DNA of 64,000 nt from AP-15 sp963732095 (GTDB lineage Bacteria; Pseudomonadota; Alphaproteobacteria; ATCC43930; CGMCC-115725), in contig CAVSZA010000053.1 of the NCBI GenBank assembly GCA_963732095.1, positions 1 to 64,000 of the forward strand, given 5' to 3'. The translations under genes were made by a program, and so were the position numbers. Under the pieces are notes generated by a model that was given only the letters and a program-made list of their open reading frames with translations, searched no databases and had not been told where the DNA came from. Numbering within the stretch: position 1 is the first letter of the stretch; each line of letters begins with the position of its first letter. Shown here one piece after another: positions 8,678 to 18,978 of the stretch.

Positions 8678-9859
8678 TTACAACCAGGCGAGAGTGTCGG
8701 GAGCGAGGCCGAGAAGATATTGGCCGACGGTCTCGAAATGCTCCTGGCGGCCCTGCACCTGCTGCGAGACGGTATGGATGTCGCGGAAGCGGCGCTCGAA
8801 CGGGTTCTCTTCAAAGATCGCGGTCGATCCGGCGGCATGATAGGCCATGTCCACGACGATCATCGCCTGGTGGATCGCGAAGGTCGAGGCCAGCCGGATC
8901 GCCATCCGCTGGTCGAGGCTGATACAACCCGATCGCTCGACCTCGCCGGTGATTTCATCGAGGGATCGGTACAAGAACGCGCGGGCGGAGCGCAGGCGTG
9001 CCTCGGCCTGCGCGACCTCTGACTGCACGACATTATTGTCGCGCAGAGTTGCCTTGCCGCGGAACGGCACCTTGTCGCGCGCCAGTTCGAGAAAGGCGTC
9101 GAGGGTACTGCGGGCGATCCCCATCGCTACCCCGGCAAACCCCGAGGCATAGAGCTGCAGGCTGCTGAAGCGGTAGAGCACGCCGTCTTCGCGGCGGGCG
9201 CTGTCGTCGCGCGCCGCGACAAACGCTTCTGGCACGAAGAGATCGGTCACCGAGTATTTATCGCTGCCGGTGCCGCGCAGCCCGATGACATGCCAGATGT
9301 CGGTCATCTCGGCGCAGGATTTGGGGAAAATCGGCGTGCGGATGATCGGACTGCCGTCGGGGTGCAACAGCTGCGTGCCGTTCTCGTCGTAGATCGGCAC
9401 GTGGCAGCCCAGCCAGGTCGCATTATGGCTGCCGCTCGCAAAACTCCAGGTCGCGGTCACCCGGTAGCCGCCCACGACAATTCGCGCCTTCCCCGGTCCC
9501 GGGCCCCAGGCGAGGATGCCGCGCGGTCCGCCAAAGACCTCCTTGGCGGCGGCCTGATCGAGATAGGCCGCGGTCATTGAGCAGCCGGCGCCCTGGTTCA
9601 GGCACCACGCTGCACTGGCGTCGCCCTTGGCGATTTCCTCGACGACCCGGACATAAGGAGCGGGTAGGAGCTCGGCGCCGCCCAACGAGCGCGGCAGCAA
9701 CATCCGAAAGAAGCCGCGCTCGACCATCGCGGCGACGACCGGCTCCGGCAATTCGCGCTGGCGCTCGATCTCGGGCGCGGCGGCGGCGAGGTCGGGAACA
9801 AAGGCGCGCGCCCGTTCGAGATGCGCGGCGGCCGGGTCACCTGCTGCAGTCGACCGCAT
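8678..9859 (-). CDS. Acyl-CoA dehydrogenase-family flavoprotein (HpaB/DszC-like)
   Basis: A 393-residue acyl-CoA dehydrogenase fold: N-terminal helical domain ('PEPVVAAMVERGFFRMLLP'), middle beta domain ('GGYRVTATWSFASGSHNATW') and a type-2 C-terminal domain. The middle-domain wording resembles flavin-dependent monooxygenases related to pigment-biosynthesis and DszC proteins more than beta-oxidation enzymes. The substrate is not predictable. Start at the ATG at 9859 with 'gaggagcgaggga' upstream. It diverges from mutL across a ~50-base gap that must hold both promoters. Confidence 0.8.
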   Translation of the reverse strand: MRSTAAGDPAAAHLERARAFVPDLAAAAPEIERQRELPEPVVAAMVERGFFRMLLPRSLGGAELLPAPYVRVVEEIAKGDASAAWCLNQGAGCSMTAAYLDQAAAKEVFGGPRGILAWGPGPGKARIVVGGYRVTATWSFASGSHNATWLGCHVPIYDENGTQLLHPDGSPIIRTPIFPKSCAEMTDIWHVIGLRGTGSDKYSVTDLFVPEAFVAARDDSARREDGVLYRFSSLQLYASGFAGVAMGIARSTLDAFLELARDKVPFRGKATLRDNNVVQSEVAQAEARLRSARAFLYRSLDEITGEVERSGCISLDQRMAIRLASTFAIHQAMIVVDMAYHAAGSTAIFEENPFERRFRDIHTVSQQVQGRQEHFETVGQYLLGLAPDTLAWL

Positions 9860-9912
9860 TCCCTCGCTCCTCGTTCCTATGATCGCGCTCTCCGTTAGCA
9901 TAAACTCGACCG

Positions 9913-11677
9913 ATGGCGATCCGTCTTCTGCCTCCGGTCCTCGTCAACCGCATCGCCGCCGGCGAAGTCATCGAACGGCCGGCCGCGGCGGTCAAGGAAT
10001 TGGTCGAAAACGCGATCGACGCCGGCGCCAGGCGCATCGACGTCACATTGAAAGACGGCGGCCAGGCCTTGATCGCGGTTGTCGACAATGGCGGCGGGAT
10101 GACCGCGGAAGAGCTGGTCTTGGCGGTCGAGCGGCACTGCACCTCGAAATTGCCCGACGACGACCTGCTGCGCATCGCCGCGCTCGGCTTCCGCGGCGAG
10201 GCGTTGCCGTCGATCGGCGCGGTCAGCCGGATGCGGATCACCTCGCGGCCGCCTCGCGCCGACAGCGCATGGGAGATCGCGGTAGAAGCCGGCGCCAAAG
10301 CGGCGCCGGTGCCGGCAGCGCATTCCCCCGGTACCCGGGTCGAGGTGCGCGACCTGTTCTTCGCGACCCCGGCGCGGCTCAAATTCCTGAAGACGCCGCG
10401 CACCGAGCGCGATCTGGCGGTCGAACTCGGTGCGCCGGCTCGCCATGGCCTACCCCGGAACCTCATTCACGGTAATTGGGGACGAGGAGCGCGTGCTGTT
10501 GCGGCTCGCCGCGGCCGGCGACAGCGACGCGGCGATCGCCCGCCGCGCCCGGCTCGCGGCGCTGCTGGGGCGCGATTTCGCCGAGAATTCGGTCGAGATC
10601 GACGCCGAGCGGGGCGGCTTTCGGCTGACCGGGCTGATTGGATTGCCGACGCTCAACCGCGCCGCGCCGCGCGACCAGTATCTCGTCGTCAATGGGCGAC
10701 CGGTGCGCGACAAGCTGCTGGTCGGTGCGGTCCGCGGCGCGTACCAGGATGTGCTCGCCCGCGACCGCCACCCGATGGTCGCGCTGTTCGTCGATGGGCC
10801 ACCGGAGGAGATCGACGTCAATGTTCATCCGGCCAAGGCCGAGGTACGGTTCCGCGACGCCGCATCGGTGCGCGGTCTCATCGTCGGCGCATTGCGCAAT
10901 GCGCTCGCCGCCGCTGGGCACCGTGCCTCGTCGACCGTTGCCGCCGGAGCGGTCGCCGCCTTCCGCCCCGGGTCCGGCATCCCAGCCTCAAACACGCCGC
11001 GGTTCGCCTTTCCGCTGCCGCCGCCCGCCCCGTCATTGGCGCTCGCCGAGAGCGCCAACAATTTTCTGCGGCCGACCGAGGAAGCTGCGGCGACAGAGGC
11101 ACGGCTCGGCACCCCGCGCGCGCAGCTGCACCGGACCTATATCTTGGCGGAGACCTCGACCGGGATCGTTCTCGTCGATCAGCATGCGGCGCATGAGCGC
11201 CTGGTATACGAAGGCATGAAGGAGGCGATGGCCGCGCAGGGCGTCGCGCGCCAGGCCTTGTTGTTGCCTGAGGTGATCGAGCTCGACGAGGCCGGCGCCG
11301 CACGGCTCGCGGCACGTGCCGGGGAGCTCGCCGAATTCGGGCTCGTGCTCGAGCCGTTCGGGCCCGGTGCGGTCGTCGTCCGCGAGGTCCCGGCATTATT
11401 GCCGGGGCTCGATGTCGGCGCCCTGGTGCGCGACCTCGCCGACGAGCTCGCCGAGTGGGGCGACACCCTGGCATTGAAGGAGCGGATCGAGACGGTCTGT
11501 GGCACCCTCGCCTGCCACACCAGCGTGCGCGCCGGGCGGCACCTCTCACCCCCCGAGATGGATGCATTGCTGCGCCAGATGGAGGCGACCCCCAACAGCG
11601 GCCAATGCAATCACGGCCGCCCGACCTACATCGCGCTCGACCTCGCCGACATCGAGCGGCTATTCGGGCGCCGTTAG
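9913..11677 (+). CDS. mutL: DNA mismatch repair protein MutL, interrupted by one frameshift
   Basis: MutL couples MutS mismatch recognition to strand cleavage. The GHKL ATPase motifs are intact in the first frame: 'ELVENAIDAGA', 'DNGGGM', 'GFRGEALPS'. The frame then changes at 10423-10428; the second frame carries 'VNVHPAKAEVRF', the endonuclease motif 'DQHAAHERLVYE' and the C-terminal 'CNHGRPT'. Removing one A from GAACTC gives 'AVDSVRRLAMAYP', the normal family wording, and a ~587-residue protein. With no other lesion, a sequencing indel is more likely than a dead gene. If real, the cell would be a mismatch-repair mutator. Confidence 0.9.
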
Positions 11678-11691
11678 AGCCCGGGTGAGAG

Positions 11692-11896
11692 CTACTTGGC
11701 AGCTGCTCGCACTGGCGCAATCTCGCCACTTCTGCGCCGCACACTGATTACCTCGATGCCGATCGGGTTGCCATGCGGGTCGAACTCTACGAACACACCC
11801 GGGGCGACTTCCTCACACGTATCAGAAGGCACGCCCTGGGGGGCCGAATGCGACATGGAGGACGTCGGCCTCTGGATCGTAACTGGTACGGATCAC
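11692..11896 (-). pseudogene. DUF2283 family protein, frameshifted in a homopolymer
   Basis: Reading from a GTG at 11896 with 'agaggagcaaagct' upstream gives 'VIRTSYDPEADVLHVAFG', a clear DUF2283 start, then hits TGA. The other frame continues 'EEVAPGVFVEFDPHGNPIGI', the family C terminus. Deleting one base from the G6 run at 11838-11843 joins them into a 67-residue DUF2283 protein. The GTG overlaps the stop of an upstream remnant (GTGA), as in DUF4258-DUF2283 gene pairs. Function of DUF2283 is unknown. Sequence error is possible here, but the upstream partner is damaged too. Confidence 0.65.
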
Positions 11897-11999
11897 AGCT
11901 TTGCTCCTCTGTCCCAGTGCGCCGTCACCACGAATATCCTCGCCATCTTGTCGGTGAACCACGCGAAGCACGCGGTTTCCGAATTCACGAAAGGGCTGG
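11893..11999 (-). pseudogene. Remnant of a DUF4258-like partner gene
   Basis: About 35 codons read on the minus strand between the RND permease stop and the DUF2283 start. Two frames give protein-like stretches, 'EFGNRVLRVV' and 'ARIFVVTAHWDRGAKL', which look like the C-terminal end of a DUF4258 or BrnT-type small protein. No start codon is present; the 5' part is missing. The assignment rests mainly on position in front of DUF2283. Confidence 0.3.
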
Positions 12000-12000
12000 G

Positions 12001-15000
12001 CTAGTCACTTTCACCGGGACGCGGCCTTAAACGCCGAAAGCGGGCGCTGCTGCCTTCGCGGATGCTCTGGAAGGTGACGTAGAGCATCGGGATGACGAAG
12101 AGGCCGACGGCGCTGGCGGCGATCATCCCGGCGAAGACCGGCGTGCCGACGTCGTGCCGGCTGATCTCGGCCGCACCCTGCGCCGTCACCAGCGGGTAGA
12201 CGCCGAGGATGAACGCGAAGGAGGTCATCATTACGGCGCGAAACCGCATCCGCGAGCCGAGCACCGCGGCCTCCCGGATATCCATGCCCTCCTCGCGCCG
12301 GTCCTTGGCGAATTCGACGATCAGGATGCCGTTCTTGGCGGCCATCGCGATCAGCACGACGAGCCCGATCTCGGCATAAAGATCGAGCGATAGGTGAAAA
12401 ATCAGAACTCCGAGAAACGCCCCGAGCACTCCGACCGGAACCGACAGCAATACCGGGACCGGGATCATCCAGCTCTCATAGAGGCCGACGAGGAACAGAA
12501 ACGCGAACAGCACGGCGAGCCCGAGGATCGGGCCGGTCTGCCCGGAAGCCGCGAACTCCTGATAGGCGGTCCCGGTCCATTCATAGCCATAGCCGGAGGG
12601 CAGGGTCTTGGCCGAGACCTCCGCCATGGCCGCCAGCGCCGTGCCGGAGGAAGTGCCCGGAGACGGGCTCCCTTGTATCGGGATTGCGCGGTAATTGTTG
12701 TAGCGCGTGATGACCTGCGGCCCGACGACAACGCGAGCGCTAGCGATCGAGCGCAACGGCACGTCGGCGCCGAATTTGTTGCGGATATAGATTTGCCACA
12801 GCGAAGAGACATCTCTGCGATCCGCCCCCTCGCCCTCGATGTTGACCTGCCAAACGCGTCCGAACAGATTGAAATTGTTGATGTAGACGCCGCCCAATGT
12901 CGCCTGCAAGGCGCCGAACACGTCGGTCATGCTGAGGCCCAGCGCCTGCGCCTTCTCGCGGTCGATATCGAGATAGATCGACGGGTTGCTTGCGGTGTAG
13001 GTCGTGAAAACGCGGGTCAGCCGCGCATCCTGGTTGGCGGCCGCGAGAAGCCCCTGCATGACGCTGTTCATCGCCGCGGGCTCCTGGCCTTCGAGCCCTT
13101 CAAGCCGGTACTCGAACCCGCCCGTCGTCGACAGCCCGATAATCGGCGGCAGGTTGAACGGGATGACGGCCGCCGTGCGGATTTGCTGTCCCTCGCCGAA
13201 CACTCGCGCGATCAGCGCCTGCGCTGAATTCGCCGCGCCGACGCGGTCGGAGAAGGGCTTCAGGGTCGGCACGATGAAGCCCGTATTCGGCTCGTTGACG
13301 CTGTCGATGATCGAAAATCCGACGATCGCGAAAACGTTCTGGACCTGCGGCATCTGCTTCAGCACGGCCTCGATCCTCTTCACCGCGTCGCGCGTGCGGC
13401 TGACCGATGCGCCGTCCGGCAACTGCACATTGATAAAGAAAGCGCCCTGGTCTTCTTCCGGGAGAAACCCGGTCGGGGTTCGCAGAGACAGAAAGTAAAC
13501 CCCGGCGGCGCTCGCCAGTATCGCCACAAGGCCGAGTATGGAGACGCGCACCAGGCGGCGCACGATCGCCGCATAGCCGTCGCGAATATTATCGATGCGC
13601 CGCAACACCCAGCCCATCGGGCCCCGTTTTGGGCCGCTGGGGCGGAGAAACACGGCGCACAGCGCCGGCGACAGGGTCAGCGCATTCAGTGCCGAGATCA
13701 GCATCGCGACGCTGATCGTCACCGCGAATTGCCGGAACAATGTTCCCGCAATTCCGGGGATGAAGGCAATCGGCACGAATACCGATAGAAGGACCAATGT
13801 GATCGCGATGATCGGTGCGGTGATTTCGGTCATCGCCTTCTTTGTCGCCTCCGCTGGCGACAGGTTCGGTTCTTCCTCCATCACGCGTTCGACGTTCTCG
13901 ACCACCACGATCGCGTCGTCGACCAGGATGCCGATCGCCAGCACTATCGCGAGCAGCGAGATCGTATTGGCCGAATATCCCATCACCAGCAGCACCGCGA
14001 AGGCGCCGATCACACTGACCGGCACCGCGATCGCAGGAATGATGGTCGCGCGCAGACTGCCGAGAAACACGAAGACGACGATCACGACCAGCCCAAAGGC
14101 GATGACGAGCGTGATCAGCACGTCGTGGATCGTAGCCTGGACAAAGGTGGTCGTGTCGTAATTGACCAGATATTTGAGGCCCGGCGGGAAGCGCTGGCTC
14201 AAGCGATCCAAATTTGCGACGACCTGCGCAGCGGTCTGCACCGCGTTGGCGCCGGGCGAGAGATAGATGCCGATCGCGACCGCAGGCTGGCCGTTGAGGC
14301 GGCCTTCGACGTCTTGATTCTGGGCGCCGAGGTCGATCCGCGCGACATCCCGCACGCGCAGCAGCGATCCATCGGGGTTGGCGCGCAACACTATGTTGCC
14401 GAACTGCTCGGGTGTCGTCAGGCGACCCTGGGTCTGCACGTTCAACTGGAATTGCTGGTCTCTGGCGATCGGGCGTGCGCCGATCCGGCCGGCCGGCGCC
14501 TCCACGTTCTGCGCCTGGATCGCCGCGATCACATCGGCCGGGGTCAACTGTAAATTGTCGAGCCGCTGGGTATCGAACCAGATGCGCATCGAGTAATTGA
14601 GCGCGCCGAACAAGCGCGCCTGGCCGACCCCGGGTGTGCGGGACAACACATCGAGCACATTGATGATCGCATAATTGGTAATGAACAGCGGGTCCTGCTT
14701 GCCGTTCTCACTGTAGAGCATGATGAACTGCAGGACCGCCGACGACTTCTTCTGGATCGTCAGCCCCTCCAGCTGGACCTCGGGGGGGAGCTGGGCCAGC
14801 GCGGTCTGCACCCGGTTATTGACGGCGTTGGTGTTGATGTCGGGATCGCTGCCGAGCACAAAGCTGACGGTGAGGTTGTAGCTGCCGTCATTGCCGCTCG
14901 TCGAACTCATGTAGATCATCTTGTCGACACCGACGACCTGCGCCTCGATCGGCTGGGCGATGCTCAATTCGACGACGGCCGCGGAGGCGCCGGGGTAGGT

Positions 15001-15144
15001 GGCCGAAACTACAGTCTGAGGCGGCACGATGTCCGGGAACTGCGCGACCGGGATCCGCAGCAGCGCGAGGGCGCCGGCGATCGTGATGACGATCGCGATG
15101 ACGACCGCGAGCCGCGGCCGATCGACAAAGACCGCCGAGATCAT
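12001..15144 (-). CDS. RND multidrug efflux permease (AcrB/MexB, HAE1 family)
   Basis: A 1047-residue inner-membrane proton/drug antiporter of full family length. 'RPRLAVVIAIVITIAGALAL' is TM1; the porter domain follows; the proton-relay Asp pair is in 'AIGILVDDAIVVVENVER' (TM4, about residues 400-415); C-terminal helices end near residue 1025. It works as a trimer with the upstream adaptor and an outer-membrane channel that is not encoded here. The start overlaps the adaptor stop by four bases. The substrate is not predictable; HAE1 members export hydrophobic drugs and detergents. Confidence 0.95.
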   Translation of the reverse strand: MISAVFVDRPRLAVVIAIVITIAGALALLRIPVAQFPDIVPPQTVVSATYPGASAAVVELSIAQPIEAQVVGVDKMIYMSSTSGNDGSYNLTVSFVLGSDPDINTNAVNNRVQTALAQLPPEVQLEGLTIQKKSSAVLQFIMLYSENGKQDPLFITNYAIINVLDVLSRTPGVGQARLFGALNYSMRIWFDTQRLDNLQLTPADVIAAIQAQNVEAPAGRIGARPIARDQQFQLNVQTQGRLTTPEQFGNIVLRANPDGSLLRVRDVARIDLGAQNQDVEGRLNGQPAVAIGIYLSPGANAVQTAAQVVANLDRLSQRFPPGLKYLVNYDTTTFVQATIHDVLITLVIAFGLVVIVVFVFLGSLRATIIPAIAVPVSVIGAFAVLLVMGYSANTISLLAIVLAIGILVDDAIVVVENVERVMEEEPNLSPAEATKKAMTEITAPIIAITLVLLSVFVPIAFIPGIAGTLFRQFAVTISVAMLISALNALTLSPALCAVFLRPSGPKRGPMGWVLRRIDNIRDGYAAIVRRLVRVSILGLVAILASAAGVYFLSLRTPTGFLPEEDQGAFFINVQLPDGASVSRTRDAVKRIEAVLKQMPQVQNVFAIVGFSIIDSVNEPNTGFIVPTLKPFSDRVGAANSAQALIARVFGEGQQIRTAAVIPFNLPPIIGLSTTGGFEYRLEGLEGQEPAAMNSVMQGLLAAANQDARLTRVFTTYTASNPSIYLDIDREKAQALGLSMTDVFGALQATLGGVYINNFNLFGRVWQVNIEGEGADRRDVSSLWQIYIRNKFGADVPLRSIASARVVVGPQVITRYNNYRAIPIQGSPSPGTSSGTALAAMAEVSAKTLPSGYGYEWTGTAYQEFAASGQTGPILGLAVLFAFLFLVGLYESWMIPVPVLLSVPVGVLGAFLGVLIFHLSLDLYAEIGLVVLIAMAAKNGILIVEFAKDRREEGMDIREAAVLGSRMRFRAVMMTSFAFILGVYPLVTAQGAAEISRHDVGTPVFAGMIAASAVGLFVIPMLYVTFQSIREGSSARFRRLRPRPGESD

Positions 15145-16376
15145 TGGGTCGCCTTTGGGGCGCTCGGCCCGTCGCCGGCCGCGGAGTTGCCGGCGCCACC
15201 GCTCGTACCCTGCTCAACAGCCGGTTCAGCCGCCGGGGAAATCGGCGGCGGCGGGGTCGCCGGGCTGGGTGACACGGTCGCGCCGGGGCGGACCCGCTGC
15301 AGCCCCTCGCTGATGACCAGCTCCCCTTCCTTGAGCCCATTGGTCACAACGGCCGTCGATGGGGTGGACTGGCCAAGCTGGATGCGGCGCTGCTGTGCCT
15401 TGTTCTCTGCATCGACGACATAGATGTAATCACCCTGCTGATCGGACAGCACCGCGGCGCGCGGGATGGCGAGAACCGTGATCGGCTGAACGCCCTCTTG
15501 CAGCACGGTAACGAACTCGCCGTCGAACAGTTCGCGCGGGGCTGGTGCGTTGGCTTGCACGCCCGGAAGCAGCGGGTTTGGGAAAACGCCGCGTACCGTG
15601 ATTGTATCAGTGTTGGTCGCGACCGTCGGTGACACGTAATCGAGCTTGCCCTCCTGCCCATAGATCTGTCCGTCGGGCAGGCGCAGCTTGAGCACGACCG
15701 CGCTGAAACCGCCCTTTGTTTGGTAGCGGTTGCGCAGATCCAACCCCGCGCGCACCGAGACCGGAAAATTCACATACATCGGGTCCTGGCTAACCAGGTT
15801 GGCCAGGGTGCCGCTGGTCGGCGACACGACATTGCCTTCGGTAACGTCCGTCGCGCTGATCTTACCGTCGATCGGCGCGCGGATCTCGGTATAACCGAGA
15901 TTGATCTCGGCAGTTTCCAGCTGCGCTTTGGCGGATGCGACCTGTGCCGCCAGCGAACGTTCATTGGCGACGGCTTGGTCGACATTCTGCTGCTGGCCGG
16001 CGGGCGTTTTCAACAGGTACTGCGCGCGCTCGAGCTGCTGCGCGGCATAGGTGTGCTGCGCTTCGAGCTGCGCCACATTCGCCTTGTCCGCGTCGACTTG
16101 GGCCTGAAATGGCGGCTGCTCGAGGACGTAGAGAAGATCGCCCTTCTTGACCTCAGCACCTTCGACGAACAGGCGCTTTTCGAGATAGGCGCTCACCCGG
16201 GCAACCAGCGCCACCCGACCTATCGACTGGATGCGGCCGATGAACTCGTCGGTCTCCGTGATCTGCTGGCGCTCGGCCCGCACGACCCCGACCGCCGGTG
16301 GCCCGCTTGGGGCGGGTTGCGCCCGGGATGACAAAGGAACGAGGGCGAGCAGGAGGGCGAGCAGGAGGCGCATCAT
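15141..16376 (-). CDS. RND efflux periplasmic adaptor (AcrA/MexA family)
   Basis: A 411-residue membrane-fusion protein. An N-terminal signal sequence ('MMRLLLALLLALVPLSSRA') precedes a lipoyl half-motif, a long alpha-hairpin (about residues 95-165, rich in Q/A/E), the second lipoyl half ('LGYTEIRAPIDGKISATDV'), a beta-barrel and a membrane-proximal domain. The tail is Pro/Ala-rich and disordered. It bridges the RND permease to an outer-membrane channel. It is first in a two-gene operon with 4-base overlap to the permease. No regulator lies beside it. Confidence 0.93.
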   Translation of the reverse strand: MMRLLLALLLALVPLSSRAQPAPSGPPAVGVVRAERQQITETDEFIGRIQSIGRVALVARVSAYLEKRLFVEGAEVKKGDLLYVLEQPPFQAQVDADKANVAQLEAQHTYAAQQLERAQYLLKTPAGQQQNVDQAVANERSLAAQVASAKAQLETAEINLGYTEIRAPIDGKISATDVTEGNVVSPTSGTLANLVSQDPMYVNFPVSVRAGLDLRNRYQTKGGFSAVVLKLRLPDGQIYGQEGKLDYVSPTVATNTDTITVRGVFPNPLLPGVQANAPAPRELFDGEFVTVLQEGVQPITVLAIPRAAVLSDQQGDYIYVVDAENKAQQRRIQLGQSTPSTAVVTNGLKEGELVISEGLQRVRPGATVSPSPATPPPPISPAAEPAVEQGTSGGAGNSAAGDGPSAPKATQ

Positions 16377-16461
16377 GCCGGGTTATATAGCCCATCTTGC
16401 TGCTCGTCGCGCTGCGGCCATTTAATGCTAACTATCGTGCGGGAAAAGTCATGAGGGACCG

Positions 16462-16950
16462 ATGATCCATCATCTATCGATCGCTGCGCGCGACCCGAAG
16501 CATGTCGCTGGTGTCTTGGCCGAGCTCATGGGCGGCAAGGCGGTGCCGTTTCCCCCCAACCCGGGGAGCTTCTTTGCGCTTCAGCTCGACGAGCACGGGT
16601 CGGGTGTCGAGGTCTACCCGGCGGGAACCGAGCTTCAGCCGGGCGGCAGCAACGGCGGGGGCTTTGTGAAAAGGCCGGAGGCGCGCGGCTTCGGCCCGAC
16701 CCATTTCGCACTCAGCGTCGCCACCGATGCCGACAAGGTCGACGCGGTCGCAGCCCGTGAGGGCTGGCAATGCTTCCACTGCGACCGCGGCCCGTTCCAC
16801 GTGATCGAAGTGTGGGTCGAGAACGAGACGATGGTCGAAATCCTGCCGCCCGAATACGCCGCCGAATACCTCGCCTTCACCCGCCCCGACAAGATCGCGG
16901 CGGCGATGGCAGCCGCTGTACCGCAGGCGTCCCGCCACCGCCCTGCGTAA
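16462..16950 (+). CDS. VOC (glyoxalase/dioxygenase-fold) family protein
   Basis: A 162-residue protein with two beta-alpha-beta-beta-beta units: 'MIHHLSIAARDPKHVAGVL' at the N terminus, with His residues where metal ligands usually sit, and 'GFGPTHFALSVATDADKV' midway. Family members range from glyoxalases to antibiotic-resistance proteins and dioxygenases; no specific reaction can be assigned. It is divergent from the RND operon, with an 85-base gap, and monocistronic as far as visible. Confidence 0.8.
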   Translation: MIHHLSIAARDPKHVAGVLAELMGGKAVPFPPNPGSFFALQLDEHGSGVEVYPAGTELQPGGSNGGGFVKRPEARGFGPTHFALSVATDADKVDAVAAREGWQCFHCDRGPFHVIEVWVENETMVEILPPEYAAEYLAFTRPDKIAAAMAAAVPQASRHRPA

Positions 16951-17111
16951 TCTCGGATGCGTCGCGGCTAAAGCGCGAGTCCTCCACCTCGGCGGCAAAG
17001 TCGCGAGCCAGTAAAGCGTTCGGCGGGGATCGACCACCCGTTTGCGGGAGGGCGCCGCGTCGCGAAGGGCGGCTCGGGGTCAGAAACGCTGGTGCGGCGG
17101 ATTCGTCCGGG

Positions 17112-18192
17112 TCAGGTTTCGATGCCTAGCAGTTTTGCTGCGGTGCCGCCGAGGATTGCGATCTTGTCGTCGTCGCTGAGGCCCGGGGTCGACAGGATGT
17201 GGTCGACCGGGACACGGTTCCACGGGAATGGGTAGTCGGTGCCGATCACCACTTTGTCGTGACCGGTTTCGGCGATCAGGTGCCGCAATCCCTCGGCGGT
17301 GAACATGATCGAGTCGAAATAGAGCTGACCGTCCTTCAGGTACTGGGTCGGCTTTTTCTTCGGTAAGGAGCCGAACTCGGTTCGGGAAGGTCGTGATGAC
17401 GGCATCCGAGCGTGCCGCGTAGGACGGGAGGAACCCGCCGCCATGCGCGGCGCAGATTTTCAAGCCCGGAAAGCGGTCGAGCGTGCCCTCGAAGATCAGG
17501 TGCGACAATGCGATCGTGGTTTCGAGCGGGTTGCCGATCGTGTTGGTCAACAGCCCGCTGCCGCCGAGCCGGCCGCTCGGCTCCAATTCCCTGGTGCCGA
17601 GGGGGTGCATGAAAATGAGGATGCCGAGCTCCTCGGCCTTGGCCCAGACCGGGTGGAATTTCGGATCGGCCAATTCCTGCCCCGCGACACTGCCGCCGAC
17701 CGAGAGGCCGCGCAGGCCGAGGGCCTTGATTGCATGTTCGAGCTGCTCGACGGCGAGCTGGGGATGCTGCAGGGCCACCGTCGCAAAGGCGACGAAGCGG
17801 TCGGGCGTCGTGGCGCAGAACTCGGCAAGCTTTTCGTTCTGGATCCGGATCAGCTCGGCCGCCGCGTCGCGCTCGGCGCGGTACCAAAAGGGGTTGATGC
17901 TCAGCGCCTCGACATCGATCCCCTCTGCGTCCATCTCCTGGATGCGGTCGGCGACATTGGACCACAAGAGGCCCGCCGCCTCCAACGGGTGGTTGATGAC
18001 GGCCGCCGCCTCGGGAACGATGGTATGGGCGTGGATGTCGACGGTCTTGATCCGCTTGCCGTTGACCACCACCTCACGCCGCCTCCCCTGCCCTGCCCTG
18101 GGACCCGGAGCCCCCGAAGCATTCGACAGGCTGCATCCGACAAACGCGAGGCCGGCCAATGCGCCGGCGATCAATTCCCCTGAAATCGGCAT
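17112..18192 (-). CDS. Amidohydrolase (ACMSD-like metal-dependent hydrolase), interrupted by one frameshift
   Basis: The first frame has the metal motif 'KTVDIHAHT', 'ILIFMHPLGTRE' and 'KICAAHGGGFLPSYAAR'; the second frame has 'HDKVVIGTDYPFPWNRVP' with the final metal Asp and the normal C terminus 'GGTAAKLLGIET'. Together they make a full ~360-residue TIM-barrel amidohydrolase of the 2-amino-3-carboxymuconate semialdehyde decarboxylase group. The shift is at 17373-17378; removing one base from GAACTC restores 'FPNRVGSLPKKKP'. The ATG at 18192 adds a hydrophobic N terminus ending in a Cys (around residue 20) that could be a lipobox, or the true start may be nearer 'RIKTVDIHAHT'. Confidence 0.8.
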
Positions 18193-18355
18193 CTGCGTCC
18201 TCCTTGATCAGCAATCGCCGCCAAGCCTACTACGTCTCGGACTCAGTCGGCGAGCCTTGGTTGCGCGACGTGTGGTGTTGCTGACTCGTGATCTGTCCGG
18301 TTTTTGTAGCGCGTGATCTGTCCGGTTTTAGAACCGCCCGAAAGGGGCGCGGGGA

Positions 18356-18493
18356 ATGGGCCGGGCAGGAGTGCTGCAAGGGGTACGGCAGATGCGTTTC
18401 GAGGGGTTGCTCGAGCGGCATGAGCGGGGCGAGCCGTCGCAAGGAGAAGCGGCGGAGATGCTGGGGGTCTCGGAGCGGACGTTTTGCACGTGA
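18356..18493 (+). mobile_element. ISNCY-like transposase, N-terminal fragment
   Basis: The frame reads 'MRFEGLLERHERGE' and 'AAEMLGVSERTF', the helix-turn-helix start of ISNCY-type transposases, and then stops where it runs into the integrase fragment. Just upstream, 'tgatctgtccggtttt' occurs twice (18288-18303 and 18314-18329) and may be part of an IS terminus. Less than 50 codons survive, so it is inactive. Confidence 0.65.
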
Positions 18494-18861
18494 CGCCGCT
18501 TGCGTCCACCGCTGCCGATCTGTTGCGGGAGCGGCTGAAATAGCCGACCCATCGCAACGGCTACCTGTTCTCGACCACCCACGCCGAGCGCCCGATCAGC
18601 GGCGTCAGCAAGTTCAAGCGGCGACTCGATCGCCTCATCGAAGAGATCCGCCGCGAGGAAGCGGGCAGCACCGAGATTGAACCGAGGCCACCCTGGACGC
18701 TGCACGATCTGCGCCGGACGGTGCGCACCAAGCTACCGGAACTCGGCGTGGCGGAGGTCGTGGCCGAGGCGCTCCTGGCGCACGCTCGCCCCGTCATCAA
18801 AGGCGTTTACGCCAAACGCGATCGGGCAGCGGAAGCCGACGGCAACCAGGCGGTGGTCTGA
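18490..18861 (+). pseudogene. Tyrosine recombinase (phage-type integrase), C-terminal fragment
   Basis: One frame, broken by an in-frame TAG at 18541, encodes 'NGYLFSTTHAERPISG', 'PWTLHDLRRTVRTKL' and 'LLAHARPVIKGVYAKRD'. This gives the H-x-x-R box and the terminal Tyr region of a P4-type integrase catalytic domain. The N-terminal and core-binding domains are missing. It is fused directly to the transposase fragment upstream. It marks a former site-specific integration event. Confidence 0.75.
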
Positions 18862-18978
18862 ACTATGCCGGGAAAAAACTCGGCCCGGTGCCGCTGGCGG
18901 CGGCAACCGGACCGATCGGGCTATCGCTGGGCGACGATCCCGATCTTTTATCACATCAGCTACCCGGGCGCCAGCTCT

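Noticed and set aside
11692..11999. A toxin-antitoxin pair
   Set aside because: DUF4258/DUF2283 pairs are not established toxin-antitoxin systems and both members are damaged here.
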